Source: Hyphomicrobiaceae bacterium (lineage in GTDB: Bacteria > Pseudomonadota > Alphaproteobacteria > Rhizobiales > Hyphomicrobiaceae). Taken from it: a stretch of DNA of 64,000 nucleotides. Of the stretch, positions 41,584 through 50,645 are shown in pieces (position 1 is the stretch's first letter; every line of letters begins with the position of its first letter). The translations under genes and the position numbers were made by a program. The notes under the pieces were generated by a model. The model ran no database searches. It saw only the letters and a program-made list of their open reading frames with translations, and had not been told where the DNA came from. The DNA is taken from the NCBI GenBank assembly GCA_020442165.1, contig JAGRKV010000008.1, positions 1 to 64,000 of the forward strand, in the 5' to 3' direction.

Positions 41584-42501
41584 ATGATTGCAAAGGTTCC
41601 GTCCCAACGGAAAGCGACGCAACGCCGCCGGTCTGAGCTGCAGGCAGCGGCCAAGAAGCGGCCCGTCGTCGGCGGGGCGGGCCAAGCGGAAAAAGGGTCG
41701 GCGCCGGGTAACTCGGTCAAGACGAGCGGGATGGGTGGCGGCAAAGCGGCTTCGAAGCCTGGGAGTAAGCGCGCGGTGGACAATGACGCCCAAGATCATG
41801 GGGGCGGCATCGCGGACGGCGTGCAGCGCCAGGTTGTCACCGCGCGGAAGAAGCGCGCCCGTCTGACGGGTGCCGAGATCGCTGAGATCTTCCGGCGGTT
41901 TCATGACATCGAGCCAGCGCCTAAGGGCGAACTGGAGCACTCCAATCCCTATACGCTGCTCGTGGCGGTGGTTCTGTCCGCGCAGGCGACGGACGCTGGT
42001 GTCAACAAGGCGACGCGCGCGCTGTTCAAGCTGGCCGACACGCCGGAAAAGATGGTGGCGCTTGGCGAGGATCGGGTGCGCGATTTCATCAAGACGATCG
42101 GTCTTTATCGCAACAAGGCCAAGAACGTCATCGCGTTGTCGGAAAGGCTCATTGCCAAGTATGGGGGCGAGGTGCCCGAGGACCGTGATGCGCTCGAAAC
42201 ATTGCCGGGTGTCGGGCGCAAGACAGCGAACGTGGTGATGAACGTTGCCTTCGGTCAGCCAACGATGGCGGTTGACACGCACGTCTTTCGCATAGCCAAC
42301 CGTGTTGGTCTCAGCAGCGGCAAGACGCCGCTGAAGGTTGAAGAAGATCTCGTTCGCATCATCCCGGCCGAGTATGGGGTTCCGGCACATCACTGGCTGA
42401 TCCTGCATGGGCGTTATCTATGCAAGGCCCGCAAGCCGGAATGCTACCGGTGTCCGATCCGCGAATTGTGCAGGTTCGAGCCCAAAACGCCGCATGCGTG
42501 A
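41584..42501 (+). CDS. nth: Endonuclease III with a long basic N-terminal extension
   Basis: DNA glycosylase/AP lyase for oxidised pyrimidines. The core has the helix-hairpin-helix 'LPGVGRKTANVVMNVAF' with the catalytic Lys, the catalytic Asp in 'AVDTHVFRIANR' and the 4Fe-4S loop Cys-x6-Cys-x2-Cys-x5-Cys in 'CKARKPECYRCPIRELC'. The 305-residue product exceeds the usual 210-220 residues: about 90 N-terminal residues are basic and low-complexity ('KKRPVVGGAGQAEKG', 'VTARKKRARLTGAEI'). The extension may aid DNA binding, or translation may start later (no in-frame start nearer the core is clearly better). Confidence 0.97.
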   Translation: MIAKVPSQRKATQRRRSELQAAAKKRPVVGGAGQAEKGSAPGNSVKTSGMGGGKAASKPGSKRAVDNDAQDHGGGIADGVQRQVVTARKKRARLTGAEIAEIFRRFHDIEPAPKGELEHSNPYTLLVAVVLSAQATDAGVNKATRALFKLADTPEKMVALGEDRVRDFIKTIGLYRNKAKNVIALSERLIAKYGGEVPEDRDALETLPGVGRKTANVVMNVAFGQPTMAVDTHVFRIANRVGLSSGKTPLKVEEDLVRIIPAEYGVPAHHWLILHGRYLCKARKPECYRCPIRELCRFEPKTPHA

Positions 42502-42848
42502 GCGCCGGTGGCTGGCCTCCCAGGATTGCCATGATTCACCATGTTTGGCGTTTTTTGCATACGGCCCAGGCGAGCTGTGGAGCTCGGAAGAATCCGCCCA
42601 ATTCCGGTGTCTTACCACCCAAACGCAGCCAATTGAGCCGCGATTGCCCTCAGTTCGCCGTGTCGCGATCAAATTCCCGGCGTGTTTCTGGTGAACGAGT
42701 GAGCCTGCCGGGTCTTGTTGTCCTGCCGTGCCAGACCGTTTGGAAGCATGGCGTGCGGTGGCGGCTGGCGGCGGGGAACGGACTGCGTTGACCATGCAGT
42801 GCTTGGTTTGCGTCTGCCGCCCGGTTCGGTGATTGGGGAAGTATCGGC
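42502..42848. other. Intergenic region after nth, no feature recognised
   Basis: About 350 bp. Short frames occur on both strands, but none has convincing composition or start signals. The lipoprotein gene's GTG start at 42849 is preceded by GGGGAAG, so its promoter probably lies here. Confidence 0.45.
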
Positions 42849-43619
42849 GTGCGTGTTGTCTCGACCTTGTCGGTGTTTGTTGCTTGTCTCGTTGCGTTGA
42901 CCGGGTGCGGTCCGTCACGGCAGGACTACAGTTATTATGACGAGGGCGATCGGTATGAGGATCGCTACGAACGTGCCCGCGCTGCTCGGGAGAAGAAGCG
43001 CAAAGCCCGCAAGGTCCGCCAGTCGTCGGCCCGGCAGCATGCTCCTATGACAGCTCCTCGCCCAACCCAGTCTTCACGCCGCGAAACTGCGGAAGTGGCG
43101 ATCGATCCAGAGCCCGTGCGTGCTCCACCGGCCGCTGCTGAACAGGTGCGTGCGCAGCCTGTAGCGCGGCCACCGGCGGTCGCACCTGCTGTACCGCCCG
43201 TGGCAGCCGCAGCTGCGCCGGTTGACGAAGCAGCCGCAAAGGTTGCGCAAAAGCAGATTTCGGATGGCTATCGCCTGCTGCGTGCGGGCTTCGTCAAGAA
43301 GGCACGCGAGAAATTCGAACTGGCCATGAAGGCCGATGCCCCAGAGGCTAGTCTCGGCCAGGGCCGGTCGATGGATCCATCGTATCTGAAGACGGTCGCG
43401 TTTCCCGACGTCATTCCCGATGCCGAGCAGGCGCGCCGCATGTATCGGCGTGCCATCCTGCTGGGCAACACCGAGGCGAAAGGCGATCTGGAGCGGCTTG
43501 AAAAGGTGATGGCCGCGGCCCAGCCTGTAACCGATACGGAAGCGCCGGCCGCAGCCTCGCCGCCGTCGAGCCTTTCGCCCTCGACACCGGCGAATGCCGC
43601 GCCAGTCAAACCCGAATAG
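42849..43619 (+). CDS. Putative lipoprotein with Ala/Pro-rich linker and TPR-like C terminus
   Basis: A 256-residue protein with a GTG start and a lipobox 'LTGC' at residues 17-20, so it should be lipidated at Cys20. The mature N terminus is Tyr/Arg/Lys-rich ('YYDEGDRYEDRYERARAA'), followed by an Ala/Pro-rich linker (about residues 85-135). A helical repeat domain with the TPR-like 'DGYRLLRAGFVKKAREKFEL' and Sel1-like 'EQARRMYRRAILLGNTEAK' comes next, and a Pro-rich tail ends the protein. No named family; an envelope scaffold role is plausible. Confidence 0.78.
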   Translation: MRVVSTLSVFVACLVALTGCGPSRQDYSYYDEGDRYEDRYERARAAREKKRKARKVRQSSARQHAPMTAPRPTQSSRRETAEVAIDPEPVRAPPAAAEQVRAQPVARPPAVAPAVPPVAAAAAPVDEAAAKVAQKQISDGYRLLRAGFVKKAREKFELAMKADAPEASLGQGRSMDPSYLKTVAFPDVIPDAEQARRMYRRAILLGNTEAKGDLERLEKVMAAAQPVTDTEAPAAASPPSSLSPSTPANAAPVKPE

Positions 43620-43760
43620 GTGCGCGTGCGACCGCGTTTGCTGTTTGGGATGAGACACTGAAGGTCTCAAGCTCGCCAGCGTTCTTCAAAATCCGGTTTG
43701 CAGGGTGGACATTGCGAATATGCCCGAGGCGGAGGCATCGAGGCGCCACATCTACGCCGA

Positions 43761-44549
43761 TCAGGTTTCGACGCCGTCCATGCGCATGGCAAGGCCCGCA
43801 TCGGCCATGCAGCGTTTGGCTTCGCCAATCGAATATGTGCCGAAGTGAAAGATTGAGGCAGCGAGCACGGCACTGGCGTGGCCTTCCCGCACGCCGTCGA
43901 CCAGATGATCGAGGGTGCCGACACCGCCGGAGGCGATCACCGGAACCGACACGGCATCGGATATGGCGCGGGTGAGCGCTAGGTCAAAGCCGGCCTTGGT
44001 GCCGTCGCGGTCCATCGAGGTGAGCAGGATTTCGCCAGCACCAAGTGCCACGACCTCCTTGGCGTACTCCACGGCGTCAATGCCGGTCGGTTTGCGGCCG
44101 CCGTGGGTGAAGATCTCCCAGCGTGGCGGTTCGCCCTCGCCGGAAACCTTCTTGGCATCTATGGCAACGACGATGCACTGGGCGCCGAATTTCTCGGAGG
44201 CCTCCTTCACAAACTGGCGATTGAAGACGGCAGCGGTGTTGATGGAAACCTTGTCGGCACCGGCTTCAAGGAGCTTGCGGATGTCATCAACGGTGCGGAC
44301 GCCGCCACCTACGGTCAGCGGCATGAAGCAGCGCTCGGCGGTTGCCTCGACAATGTGGAAAATGGTGTCGCGGTTCTCATGGCTCGCCGTAATGTCGAGG
44401 AAGCACAGCTCGTCGGCGCCGGCAGCGTCATAAGCGGCGGCGGCTTCGACGGGATCGCCTGCGTCGATCAGATCGACGAAGTTGATGCCCTTGACGACGC
44501 GACCGTCCTTGACGTCGAGGCATGGGATAATGCGGATCTTGAGGCTCAT
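43761..44549 (-). CDS. hisF: Imidazole glycerol phosphate synthase cyclase subunit
   Basis: TIM-barrel subunit that joins ammonia from HisH with PRFAR in histidine synthesis. It is 262 residues long and begins '[19 protein letters not shown]', including the first catalytic Asp; the second is in '[15 protein letters not shown]'. The half-barrel repeats '[15 protein letters not shown]' and '[15 protein letters not shown]' bind the two phosphates. An open frame continues 60 codons upstream, but the ATG at 44549 gives the exact family start. hisH and hisA, normally adjacent, are not in view. Confidence 0.98.
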   Translation of the reverse strand: MSLKIRIIPCLDVKDGRVVKGINFVDLIDAGDPVEAAAAYDAAGADELCFLDITASHENRDTIFHIVEATAERCFMPLTVGGGVRTVDDIRKLLEAGADKVSINTAAVFNRQFVKEASEKFGAQCIVVAIDAKKVSGEGEPPRWEIFTHGGRKPTGIDAVEYAKEVVALGAGEILLTSMDRDGTKAGFDLALTRAISDAVSVPVIASGGVGTLDHLVDGVREGHASAVLAASIFHFGTYSIGEAKRCMADAGLAMRMDGVET

Positions 44550-44709
44550 GCTGCTTCGATAGCCCCGAACCCCGCTGTCTGCAACAGTCCTGGCGGTGGG
44601 CCGTTCACCATCATGGCCGCTGCATCCGCCGGGCATGCTTGATTGTGGCGCAAAGCACTGCCATTTAGGCGGTCCGGGCGCTCGTGTCCGGATGTTCGAG
44701 GCTTTTTCT

Positions 44710-45570
44710 ATGTCTAGTCGCACGATCACGGTTGCCGCCCTGCAGACCGCCTATGGTCCGGACCTCAAGGCCAACATAGCCAAGACCGAGGCGTTGGTTC
44801 GCGAAGCGGCGAAGGCAGGGGCGCAGGTCATCCTGCCGTCGGAGCTGTTCCAGGGGATCTACTTTTGCACCGAGCAGAACCCGAGGTGGTTCGAGACGGC
44901 GTATGCGACGGCGGAGCACCCGTGCGTGATTGCCATGCAGAAGCTGGCAAGGGAACTGAAGGTCGCAATCCCTACCTCGTTCTTCGAGAAGGATGGCCCG
45001 CGCTACTACAACTCAATGGCGATGATTGATGCGGACGGCGAAATCCTCGGCGTATACCGCAAGAGCCATATTCCCGATGGGCCCGGCTATCAGGAGAAGT
45101 ATTATTTCCGTCCTGGCGACACCGGCTTCAAGGCGTGGACGACCCGCTTTGGCCGTATCGGCGTCGGCATATGCTGGGACCAGTGGTATCCGGAGGCCGC
45201 GCGGGCGATGATGCTTCAGGGCGCCGAGCTGCTATTTTATCCGACGGCGATCGGGTCGGAGCCTTACGATGATGCGCTCGATACGCATCGCATGTGGCAG
45301 CGTGCCATGCAGGGGCACGCGGTTTCGAATGCGGTACCGGTGGTGGCTTCGAACCGTATCGGGCTGGAGGATAACTCAGGCGCCAAGCAACGGTTCTATG
45401 GTCACTCGTTCATTGCTGACCACACCGGCGAACTCGTGCAAAAATTCGGCGCGAAGGATGAGGGCGTGCTGGTGCACACGTTCGATCTTTCCATGATCGA
45501 GAGCTATCGCGCCGACTGGGGCTTCTTCCGCGACCGTCGGCCGGAACTGTACGACAAGAGCTGTTGCTGA
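44710..45570 (+). CDS. aguB: N-carbamoylputrescine amidase
   Basis: Nitrilase-superfamily enzyme (286 residues) that hydrolyses N-carbamoylputrescine to putrescine in the agmatine route. The Glu-Lys-Cys triad is visible: Glu in '[11 protein letters not shown]', Lys in '[18 protein letters not shown]', Cys in '[15 protein letters not shown]'. The '[11 protein letters not shown]' and '[14 protein letters not shown]' segments are specific to the AguB branch. The ATG at 44710 is chosen over an upstream frame to 44596 because it gives the family start. No agmatine deiminase gene is adjacent. It is convergent with pyrD, three bases apart. Confidence 0.95.
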   Translation: MSSRTITVAALQTAYGPDLKANIAKTEALVREAAKAGAQVILPSELFQGIYFCTEQNPRWFETAYATAEHPCVIAMQKLARELKVAIPTSFFEKDGPRYYNSMAMIDADGEILGVYRKSHIPDGPGYQEKYYFRPGDTGFKAWTTRFGRIGVGICWDQWYPEAARAMMLQGAELLFYPTAIGSEPYDDALDTHRMWQRAMQGHAVSNAVPVVASNRIGLEDNSGAKQRFYGHSFIADHTGELVQKFGAKDEGVLVHTFDLSMIESYRADWGFFRDRRPELYDKSCC

Positions 45571-45573
45571 AGC

Positions 45574-46662
45574 TTAAGAGGCGGGATCGCGAGCGGCCCA
45601 GTCTGCTGCGCGGCGGCCGGTCAGCTCAGTGATGCTGGTAGCGCCTTCGCGTTTCACGGTGTCGGCCAGATGCCGCTTAATGGAGCCGATGAGCTGCGGG
45701 CCTTCGTAGATCAAACCGGTATAGAGCTGGATCAGCGTGGCGCCCGCCTCGATCTTCTCCAGGGCAGTTTTAGGGCTGTCGATGCCGCCGATGCCGATCA
45801 GCGGGATGCCGCCTTGCATCATTTGATGGACACGCGCCAGGACGACGGTGGCGCGGCGGAATAGCGGCCGCCCGGACAGTCCGCCACCTTCCTTGCGGTT
45901 TGCGTCGTTGAGGCCGTTGCGGGCGAGCGTCGTGTTGGATACGGCAATCGCGTCGACGTTGTGTGCTGTTAGTCGCTCGGTGATCGCGGGCAAATCGTCC
46001 ATGGCGACATCTGGCGCAATCTTGACGAAGACCGGTCGCTGCGGCTTGCCACTGGCTACCTGTTCCGCGCGAGCCGCCATGACGCGGGAGAGCAACTCGT
46101 CGAGTGCGGCAGGCGCCTGCAGATCTCGCAAACCGGGTGTATTTGGCGATGAGATGTTGACGGTGAAATAGCTCGCGACTTCGTAGAAGGTTTCGATGCC
46201 CTTGACGTAGTCGGCGGTGCGGTCGGTGGTATCCTTGTTGGCACCAATGTTGACACCCACGATGCCATTCGCGGGGCGGCGCGCTAGTCGTGCAAGTGCT
46301 GCGGCATGGCCACCATTATTGAAGCCGAGCCTGTTGATGACACCACGATCCGCTGGCAGCCGGAAGACGCGTGGTTTCGGGTTGCCCGATTGCGGTCGCG
46401 GCGTCACCGTACCGATTTCAGCAAAGCCGCAACCGAGGCCCAGCACGGCTGCGGGCACGCGCGCATCCTTGTCAAATCCGGCGGCGATTCCGATGGGATT
46501 GGGAAACGTCAGCCCAGCAACATTGACTGTGAGCGCGGCGGGATCTGCCGCCATATCGCGGGCATAGAGTCCGCGCTCAAGCGCCTTCAGTGTTGCCTCG
46601 TGGGCCTCTTCAGGCGGTAGCGCAAACAGCAGCGGTCGGGTTAGCCGGAATAGTAGCGACAT
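45574..46662 (-). CDS. pyrD: Dihydroorotate dehydrogenase (quinone), class 2
   Basis: Membrane-associated FMN enzyme of pyrimidine synthesis (362 residues) that oxidises dihydroorotate with a quinone. The N-terminal amphipathic helix ('RLTRPLLFALPPEEAHEATL') is the class 2 mark. 'NPIGIAAGFDKDARVP', 'NISSPNTPGLRDLQ' and 'IGIGGIDSPKTALEKIEAGA' are standard FMN and substrate motifs, and the catalytic-base Ser lies in the 'VNISSPNT' loop. It begins one base after the stop of the DUF952 gene, so the two form an operon, an arrangement seen in other alphaproteobacteria. Confidence 0.98.
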   Translation of the reverse strand: MSLLFRLTRPLLFALPPEEAHEATLKALERGLYARDMAADPAALTVNVAGLTFPNPIGIAAGFDKDARVPAAVLGLGCGFAEIGTVTPRPQSGNPKPRVFRLPADRGVINRLGFNNGGHAAALARLARRPANGIVGVNIGANKDTTDRTADYVKGIETFYEVASYFTVNISSPNTPGLRDLQAPAALDELLSRVMAARAEQVASGKPQRPVFVKIAPDVAMDDLPAITERLTAHNVDAIAVSNTTLARNGLNDANRKEGGGLSGRPLFRRATVVLARVHQMMQGGIPLIGIGGIDSPKTALEKIEAGATLIQLYTGLIYEGPQLIGSIKRHLADTVKREGATSITELTGRRAADWAARDPAS

Positions 46663-46663
46663 G

Positions 46664-47074
46664 TCAGCGTTGTACTCCGGTCAGAGCTGCTTTGACATCC
46701 GGCACGCCCGACTGATCGTTGCTCAGTTTTCGCACCCATTCCGCCGCATCCGTATCCAGCGTGGCAAAAAGATGAGGAAACAAAGCGCCGCCGCGTGAGG
46801 TTTCCCATTTGAGAGCGTCGCCAAGGCGCTTTACGTCAACTGCGATCAGTACCAAATCCGTTTGACCTGCGAAGTGTTTGCGGGCCGTTTCTTGCAGCTG
46901 AACTTCAGTCGAGAAATGAATGAAGCCATCGCGAAGATCATCAGGGGAGCCCGCGTACGTGCCCGTTTGGCACGCCGCATTCCACGATGTTCGCGATGCA
47001 ATCTTGTAGATTGTACGGTCTGACCGGGTAGGTGACGACTCTTCCATTGCGTCAGGCAAAACACTATCTCGCAT
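46664..47074 (-). CDS. DUF952 family protein
   Basis: A 136-residue cytoplasmic protein matching DUF952: 'RTIYKIASRTSWNAACQTG', 'DDLRDGFIHFSTEVQLQETA', 'LVLIAVDVKRLGDALKWE' and 'RGGALFPHLFATL'. The family is distantly related to glutathione S-transferase C-terminal or ADP-ribosyl-type folds in some predictions, and its function is unknown. An internal Met nine codons later could also be the start. It sits directly upstream of pyrD, with a gap of one base. Confidence 0.9.
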   Translation of the reverse strand: MRDSVLPDAMEESSPTRSDRTIYKIASRTSWNAACQTGTYAGSPDDLRDGFIHFSTEVQLQETARKHFAGQTDLVLIAVDVKRLGDALKWETSRGGALFPHLFATLDTDAAEWVRKLSNDQSGVPDVKAALTGVQR

Positions 47075-47332
47075 GCAGAAAGAACATTGTTCGGGGCAGT
47101 TAATAGACGTGCGCTAGGCTCAGTGGAAGTATATAGTCATTCATAGAGGTGGGATGTGGCACTGCTCGGGGGCGAGCTTCAGCGGTTGCGGGGGAAATAT
47201 TCTTGATCGATTTCCAGCCGCGCTCTGATTCTGTGACGATTTTGGATCGACACGATTGCCTTACCTGTTCGTTTTGCGGTGCCCGTCGGTAGCGGGAACC
47301 CGCCGGTGGCGGGATTTAGAAGAGCGGGATTG

Positions 47333-49108
47333 ATGTTTGCGCGTTTGCAAGTGGCGTCAGTGGCGCTGGGCGAGCTTTTTGCTCACGGCTCCACGTTCAG
47401 TATTCCGTCATTCCAACGGCCATTCGATTGGGGACCTGAGGAGGCGCTCCAGCTTTTGGACGACGTGTCGCGTGCGGCCGGTATCGATGCTCCTGACTCC
47501 GCAGAGCCGGATTATTTCTTGGGCACGTTGCTGCTCCTTGCAGAAGAGGCTGTTGAGCTGCCTGGGAGTGCCGTGATTGCGGAGCGGGCTGAAGGTGTGC
47601 GGCACAGCTATGAGGTCATCGACGGCCAGCAACGGCTGACGACCCTGACAATGCTGTTCGCCATTCTACGCGATCTCGGCGTGGGACAGGCCTATGATGC
47701 CTTGCAGACCATGGTGGCACTTGGCGCAGCTTCGGGCGCCGAAGAGGCTTCCGCGTCCACGGATTTCCGGCTGACGCTCAACGGAGTTGATCGGGCGCTC
47801 TTCCGCCGACATGTGCAGCGCGTTGGAGCCAATCTGCAACAGCCGGGAAACAGCGAGGCGGAGGAAAACGGATCGTCGTCGAGCCGCATTCTGGATGCGC
47901 GCGATGCGTTGGTTGCCAGCCTGTCGCAACTTGATGCGGGACAGCGCAAGCAACTGGCCGATTTCCTGCTGGAGAAGTGCCATGTGGTGGTGACGCTGTC
48001 GCACGATATCGACCGTGCGCATCGGCTGTTCACCGTGCTCAACGAACGCGGCAAGCCGCTGCGGCGGAACGACATCATCAAGGTGGAAGTGCTCGGCGGA
48101 TTGTCTCCGTTCGATGCGGATCACGCGCGCCGGCGCTGGGAAGCGGCAGAGGCACAACTGGGCGGTGATTTCGAAGCGTTTTTCGGACATCTCAAGGCGG
48201 TGTATGGACGGCGCCGTGCGACGGTCGTAACAGGGCTGCGCAGTTTGATTGCGGAAGCAGGCGGTGCGCGCGCCTTCATCGACAAGGTTCTGGTGCCCTA
48301 TATCGGCGTGTTCGTGCGTATCCGTTCGTGCCAGGATGCGCCGTCGCGATCGGGTGACGAATTATCGGAGCGCCTGCATTACCTCAACAGGCTGCGCGGC
48401 GAGGAATGGCTGCCGGCGGTCATGGTGGCCTTGCACAAGTATGGTCAAGAACCTGACAGGGCGCTGGGGCTTGTACGTGCGATCGACCGGCTTGCGCACC
48501 TGTCGCGTGTTCAGTGTCAGGGCGGCGGAAGGCGAACGACGCGGTTCAATCGAGTCGTTCAGGCCATTCAGAACGGCAGCGCCGTGGATGAGACGGCGGA
48601 GGTGTTCGAACTCAACCGTGAAGAGTTGCGAAACGCAAAGTTCAATCTACGCAATCTTCACCGGCGCAATCCGCCCGTCTGCAAACTGTTGCTGATGCGG
48701 ATCAGCGATCAGATTCAAGGCCGGCTGACGCCTATCGATCCGGCGACACTCAGCGTCGAACACGTTCTGCCGGTCAGGCCATCGACGACCAGCGCCTGGC
48801 GGTCGCTTTATCCAGAGCCAGAGGTGCGGGAGGCGGCGACGCAGTGTCTCGGCAATCTGACGCTGCTTCCGGAACGGCTCAACGACAAGGCGCGCAACCG
48901 CAGTTTCGAGGAAAAGCGCGTGCTGATGGCGGAACATTACCGAAATGGGCCGATGATGGAGATCGTTCACGATGTCGTCACGTCGTCTGACTGGAGTCTC
49001 AATGTGGTTGCCGCTCGTGAACGGCGGTTCCTGAATGCACTGAGCGGCATTCTCGGTGTGGAAGTCAGCGATGCGGCCATGGAACCGCGCATCGATGCCG
49101 CCGAGTAG
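47333..49108 (+). CDS. DUF262/DUF1524 protein, GmrSD-type putative defence nuclease
   Basis: A 591-residue single-chain protein. The N-terminal DUF262 (ParB/Srx-like nucleotidase) domain has 'IPSFQRPFDW' (residues 24-33) and 'EVIDGQQRLTTLTMLF' (Asp-Gly-Gln-Gln-Arg at 97-101). The C-terminal DUF1524 HNH nuclease has 'SVEHVLPV' (His477) and 'GNLTLLPERLNDKARN'. This pair is the architecture of GmrSD-type modification-dependent restriction enzymes, which use NTP hydrolysis to cut modified phage DNA. The gene stands alone: no methyltransferase or other defence gene adjoins it. An upstream start at 47279 is possible; the ATG at 47333 gives the usual N terminus. Confidence 0.88.
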   Translation: MFARLQVASVALGELFAHGSTFSIPSFQRPFDWGPEEALQLLDDVSRAAGIDAPDSAEPDYFLGTLLLLAEEAVELPGSAVIAERAEGVRHSYEVIDGQQRLTTLTMLFAILRDLGVGQAYDALQTMVALGAASGAEEASASTDFRLTLNGVDRALFRRHVQRVGANLQQPGNSEAEENGSSSSRILDARDALVASLSQLDAGQRKQLADFLLEKCHVVVTLSHDIDRAHRLFTVLNERGKPLRRNDIIKVEVLGGLSPFDADHARRRWEAAEAQLGGDFEAFFGHLKAVYGRRRATVVTGLRSLIAEAGGARAFIDKVLVPYIGVFVRIRSCQDAPSRSGDELSERLHYLNRLRGEEWLPAVMVALHKYGQEPDRALGLVRAIDRLAHLSRVQCQGGGRRTTRFNRVVQAIQNGSAVDETAEVFELNREELRNAKFNLRNLHRRNPPVCKLLLMRISDQIQGRLTPIDPATLSVEHVLPVRPSTTSAWRSLYPEPEVREAATQCLGNLTLLPERLNDKARNRSFEEKRVLMAEHYRNGPMMEIVHDVVTSSDWSLNVVAARERRFLNALSGILGVEVSDAAMEPRIDAAE

Positions 49109-49276
49109 GGGGGCGCGCAGGCGGTCCAAATGAGGCCCGAGCGGTTGATAGCAGGATGTCACAGCCAGGCCCTGAGGGGTGTGACGTCATCCGGGGGCGT
49201 CATGGCGAGTTGCTTGTCTCAACGCGTTGCTTCTGGCACGAAGTAGACGTGATTGGGCCTTTCTGGAGCGTTCACG

Positions 49277-50149
49277 ATGACCATCGATATCGGCGGTGGG
49301 GAGCCACTGCTGGTGTTCGGTGGGCCCTATTCCAACCTGAGAGCGATGCAGGCGCTTGTCTTAGAGGCTGAGCGTCTCGGGATAGAGCCGCAGCGGGTGA
49401 TCTGCACGGGCGATGTGGTCGCCTATGGTGCGGAGCCGGTCGAGACCGTGGCGCTGATCCGCGCCTGGGGCTGTCATGTCATCAAGGGCAATTGCGAGGA
49501 AAGCCTGGCTGAGCGGTCGGGCGATTGCGGCTGCAATTTCGAGGAGGGCAGCGTATGCGCGTTGCTGTCCAAGGGCTGGTATCCATATGCCGATGCGACG
49601 ATCGGTGATGATGAGCGGGACTGGATGAATGCGCTGCCTGCGTCGCTGACTTTTCAATTTGGAGGCCGTACGTTCCGTGTCGTGCATGGCGGCTGCCGTG
49701 AGATTGCGCGTTGGGTGTTTCAATCGCAAGATGGGGTCCTGGATGAGGAGATCGCGCTTTCGGGCGCGGAGATCACGATCGCCGGGCATGCCGGACTGCC
49801 ATTTGTGGCGCGGCGAGATGACGGCATCTGGTTCAATCCCGGTGTCATAGGTATGCCCGCGAACGATGGGACGCCGGATGGGTGGTACGGGATCATTGCC
49901 TTTGACGCGGCAACGGGAGGCGTCACGCTTTCCACGCACAGGCTGGGCTATGAGAATGTTGCTGCCGCAGCTTCCATGCGCCGCGCGGGACATGCCAACG
50001 AATATGCGCGGACGCTTATCACGGGACGGTGGCCGAGCCTGGACGTGCTGCCGGAAGAGGAGCGCCTTGCGACAGGCCGGGAGATCTCGCCGGTGTCGCT
50101 GATCGTTGGGGAGCGGGAGCCGACCGCGGTTACGGCTGCGCGGTCTTGA
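49277..50149 (+). CDS. Calcineurin-like metallophosphoesterase with altered first motif
   Basis: A 290-residue phosphoesterase of the YfcE-like group. Motifs II-V are present: 'VICTGDVVAYGAEP' (Gly-Asp), 'VIKGNCEESLA' (Gly-Asn-Cys/His-Glu), 'FRVVHGGCREI' and 'ITIAGHAGLPF'. Motif I, normally Asp-x-His, reads 'LVFGGPYSNLRAM', so both first-metal ligands are missing. Gly-Gly-Pro-Tyr-Ser-Asn at this place occurs in a subgroup of family members, so the change may be functional rather than decay. GGAG nine bases before the ATG at 49277 supports the start. Its end overlaps the convergent zinc-ribbon gene by 20 bp. Confidence 0.85.
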   Translation: MTIDIGGGEPLLVFGGPYSNLRAMQALVLEAERLGIEPQRVICTGDVVAYGAEPVETVALIRAWGCHVIKGNCEESLAERSGDCGCNFEEGSVCALLSKGWYPYADATIGDDERDWMNALPASLTFQFGGRTFRVVHGGCREIARWVFQSQDGVLDEEIALSGAEITIAGHAGLPFVARRDDGIWFNPGVIGMPANDGTPDGWYGIIAFDAATGGVTLSTHRLGYENVAAAASMRRAGHANEYARTLITGRWPSLDVLPEEERLATGREISPVSLIVGEREPTAVTAARS

Positions 50150-50627
50150 GCCGGGCACGCAGTCTCGCCAGGGTTGCAAGCATTTCGTCTCGATTTTGCG
50201 CGCGTTTCATCCAACGCGGAAGACGCGAGGCCATTGACCTGTTGTTCCAGCGGATGGCGCGACTGGCGTTCCGCTCGCGCAACTCTGCGCCGACAAATGT
50301 TTCCAAGACCTGGAGGTGCGCCTCATTGTAGGCGAAGACCAGTCCGTGACGGGTTGGTTCCTGTAGCCACAGTTGAATGCCGAAATATGGGTCGCGGCCA
50401 TCAGCGCGCAAGCTGTAGCGCCACATGCTGGTCTTGTCGCGCCGCTGGGTGCGGATGAGGCCGCAGTGATGGCAGCTCAGCCGCGCCGGGGGTGATGTGA
50501 CGATACCAGTCCCTTGACGCCGCTCCATGCGGACGAGTGCGTGGTGGCCGCATCGCGGGCAGGCCACATCAATGCAATCTATGAAGTCGAGGAGCGAACG
50601 GCCGTCGTCGCGCGAACGCTTCTGCAT
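50130..50627 (-). CDS. Zinc-ribbon hypothetical protein
   Basis: A 165-residue protein with an N-terminal zinc ribbon made by two Cys-x2-Cys knuckles ('CPRCGHHALVRM' and 'LSCHHCGLIRTQ', about 27 residues apart). A region follows that is similar to other bacterial zinc-ribbon proteins of unknown function ('FGIQLWLQEPTRHGLVFAYN'), and the C terminus is basic and helical ('RNNRSMASRLPRWMKRA'-like). It may bind nucleic acid. The 3' end overlaps the metallophosphoesterase gene, and lysS ends 19 bp upstream of its start on the same strand. Confidence 0.75.
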   Translation of the reverse strand: MQKRSRDDGRSLLDFIDCIDVACPRCGHHALVRMERRQGTGIVTSPPARLSCHHCGLIRTQRRDKTSMWRYSLRADGRDPYFGIQLWLQEPTRHGLVFAYNEAHLQVLETFVGAELRERNASRAIRWNNRSMASRLPRWMKRAQNRDEMLATLARLRARLKTAQP

Positions 50628-50645
50628 CGGGCGTGTTCCTGTGCG

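Noticed and set aside
41038..42408. A 456-codon minus-strand frame covering DUF2244 and antisense to nth
   Set aside because: Only its last 167 codons are the DUF2244 gene. The upstream part is antisense to a well-defined nth gene and has no family features.
43761..44729. Longer hisF start adding 60 residues
   Set aside because: HisF proteins begin at the '[10 protein letters not shown]' segment, which corresponds to the ATG at 44549.
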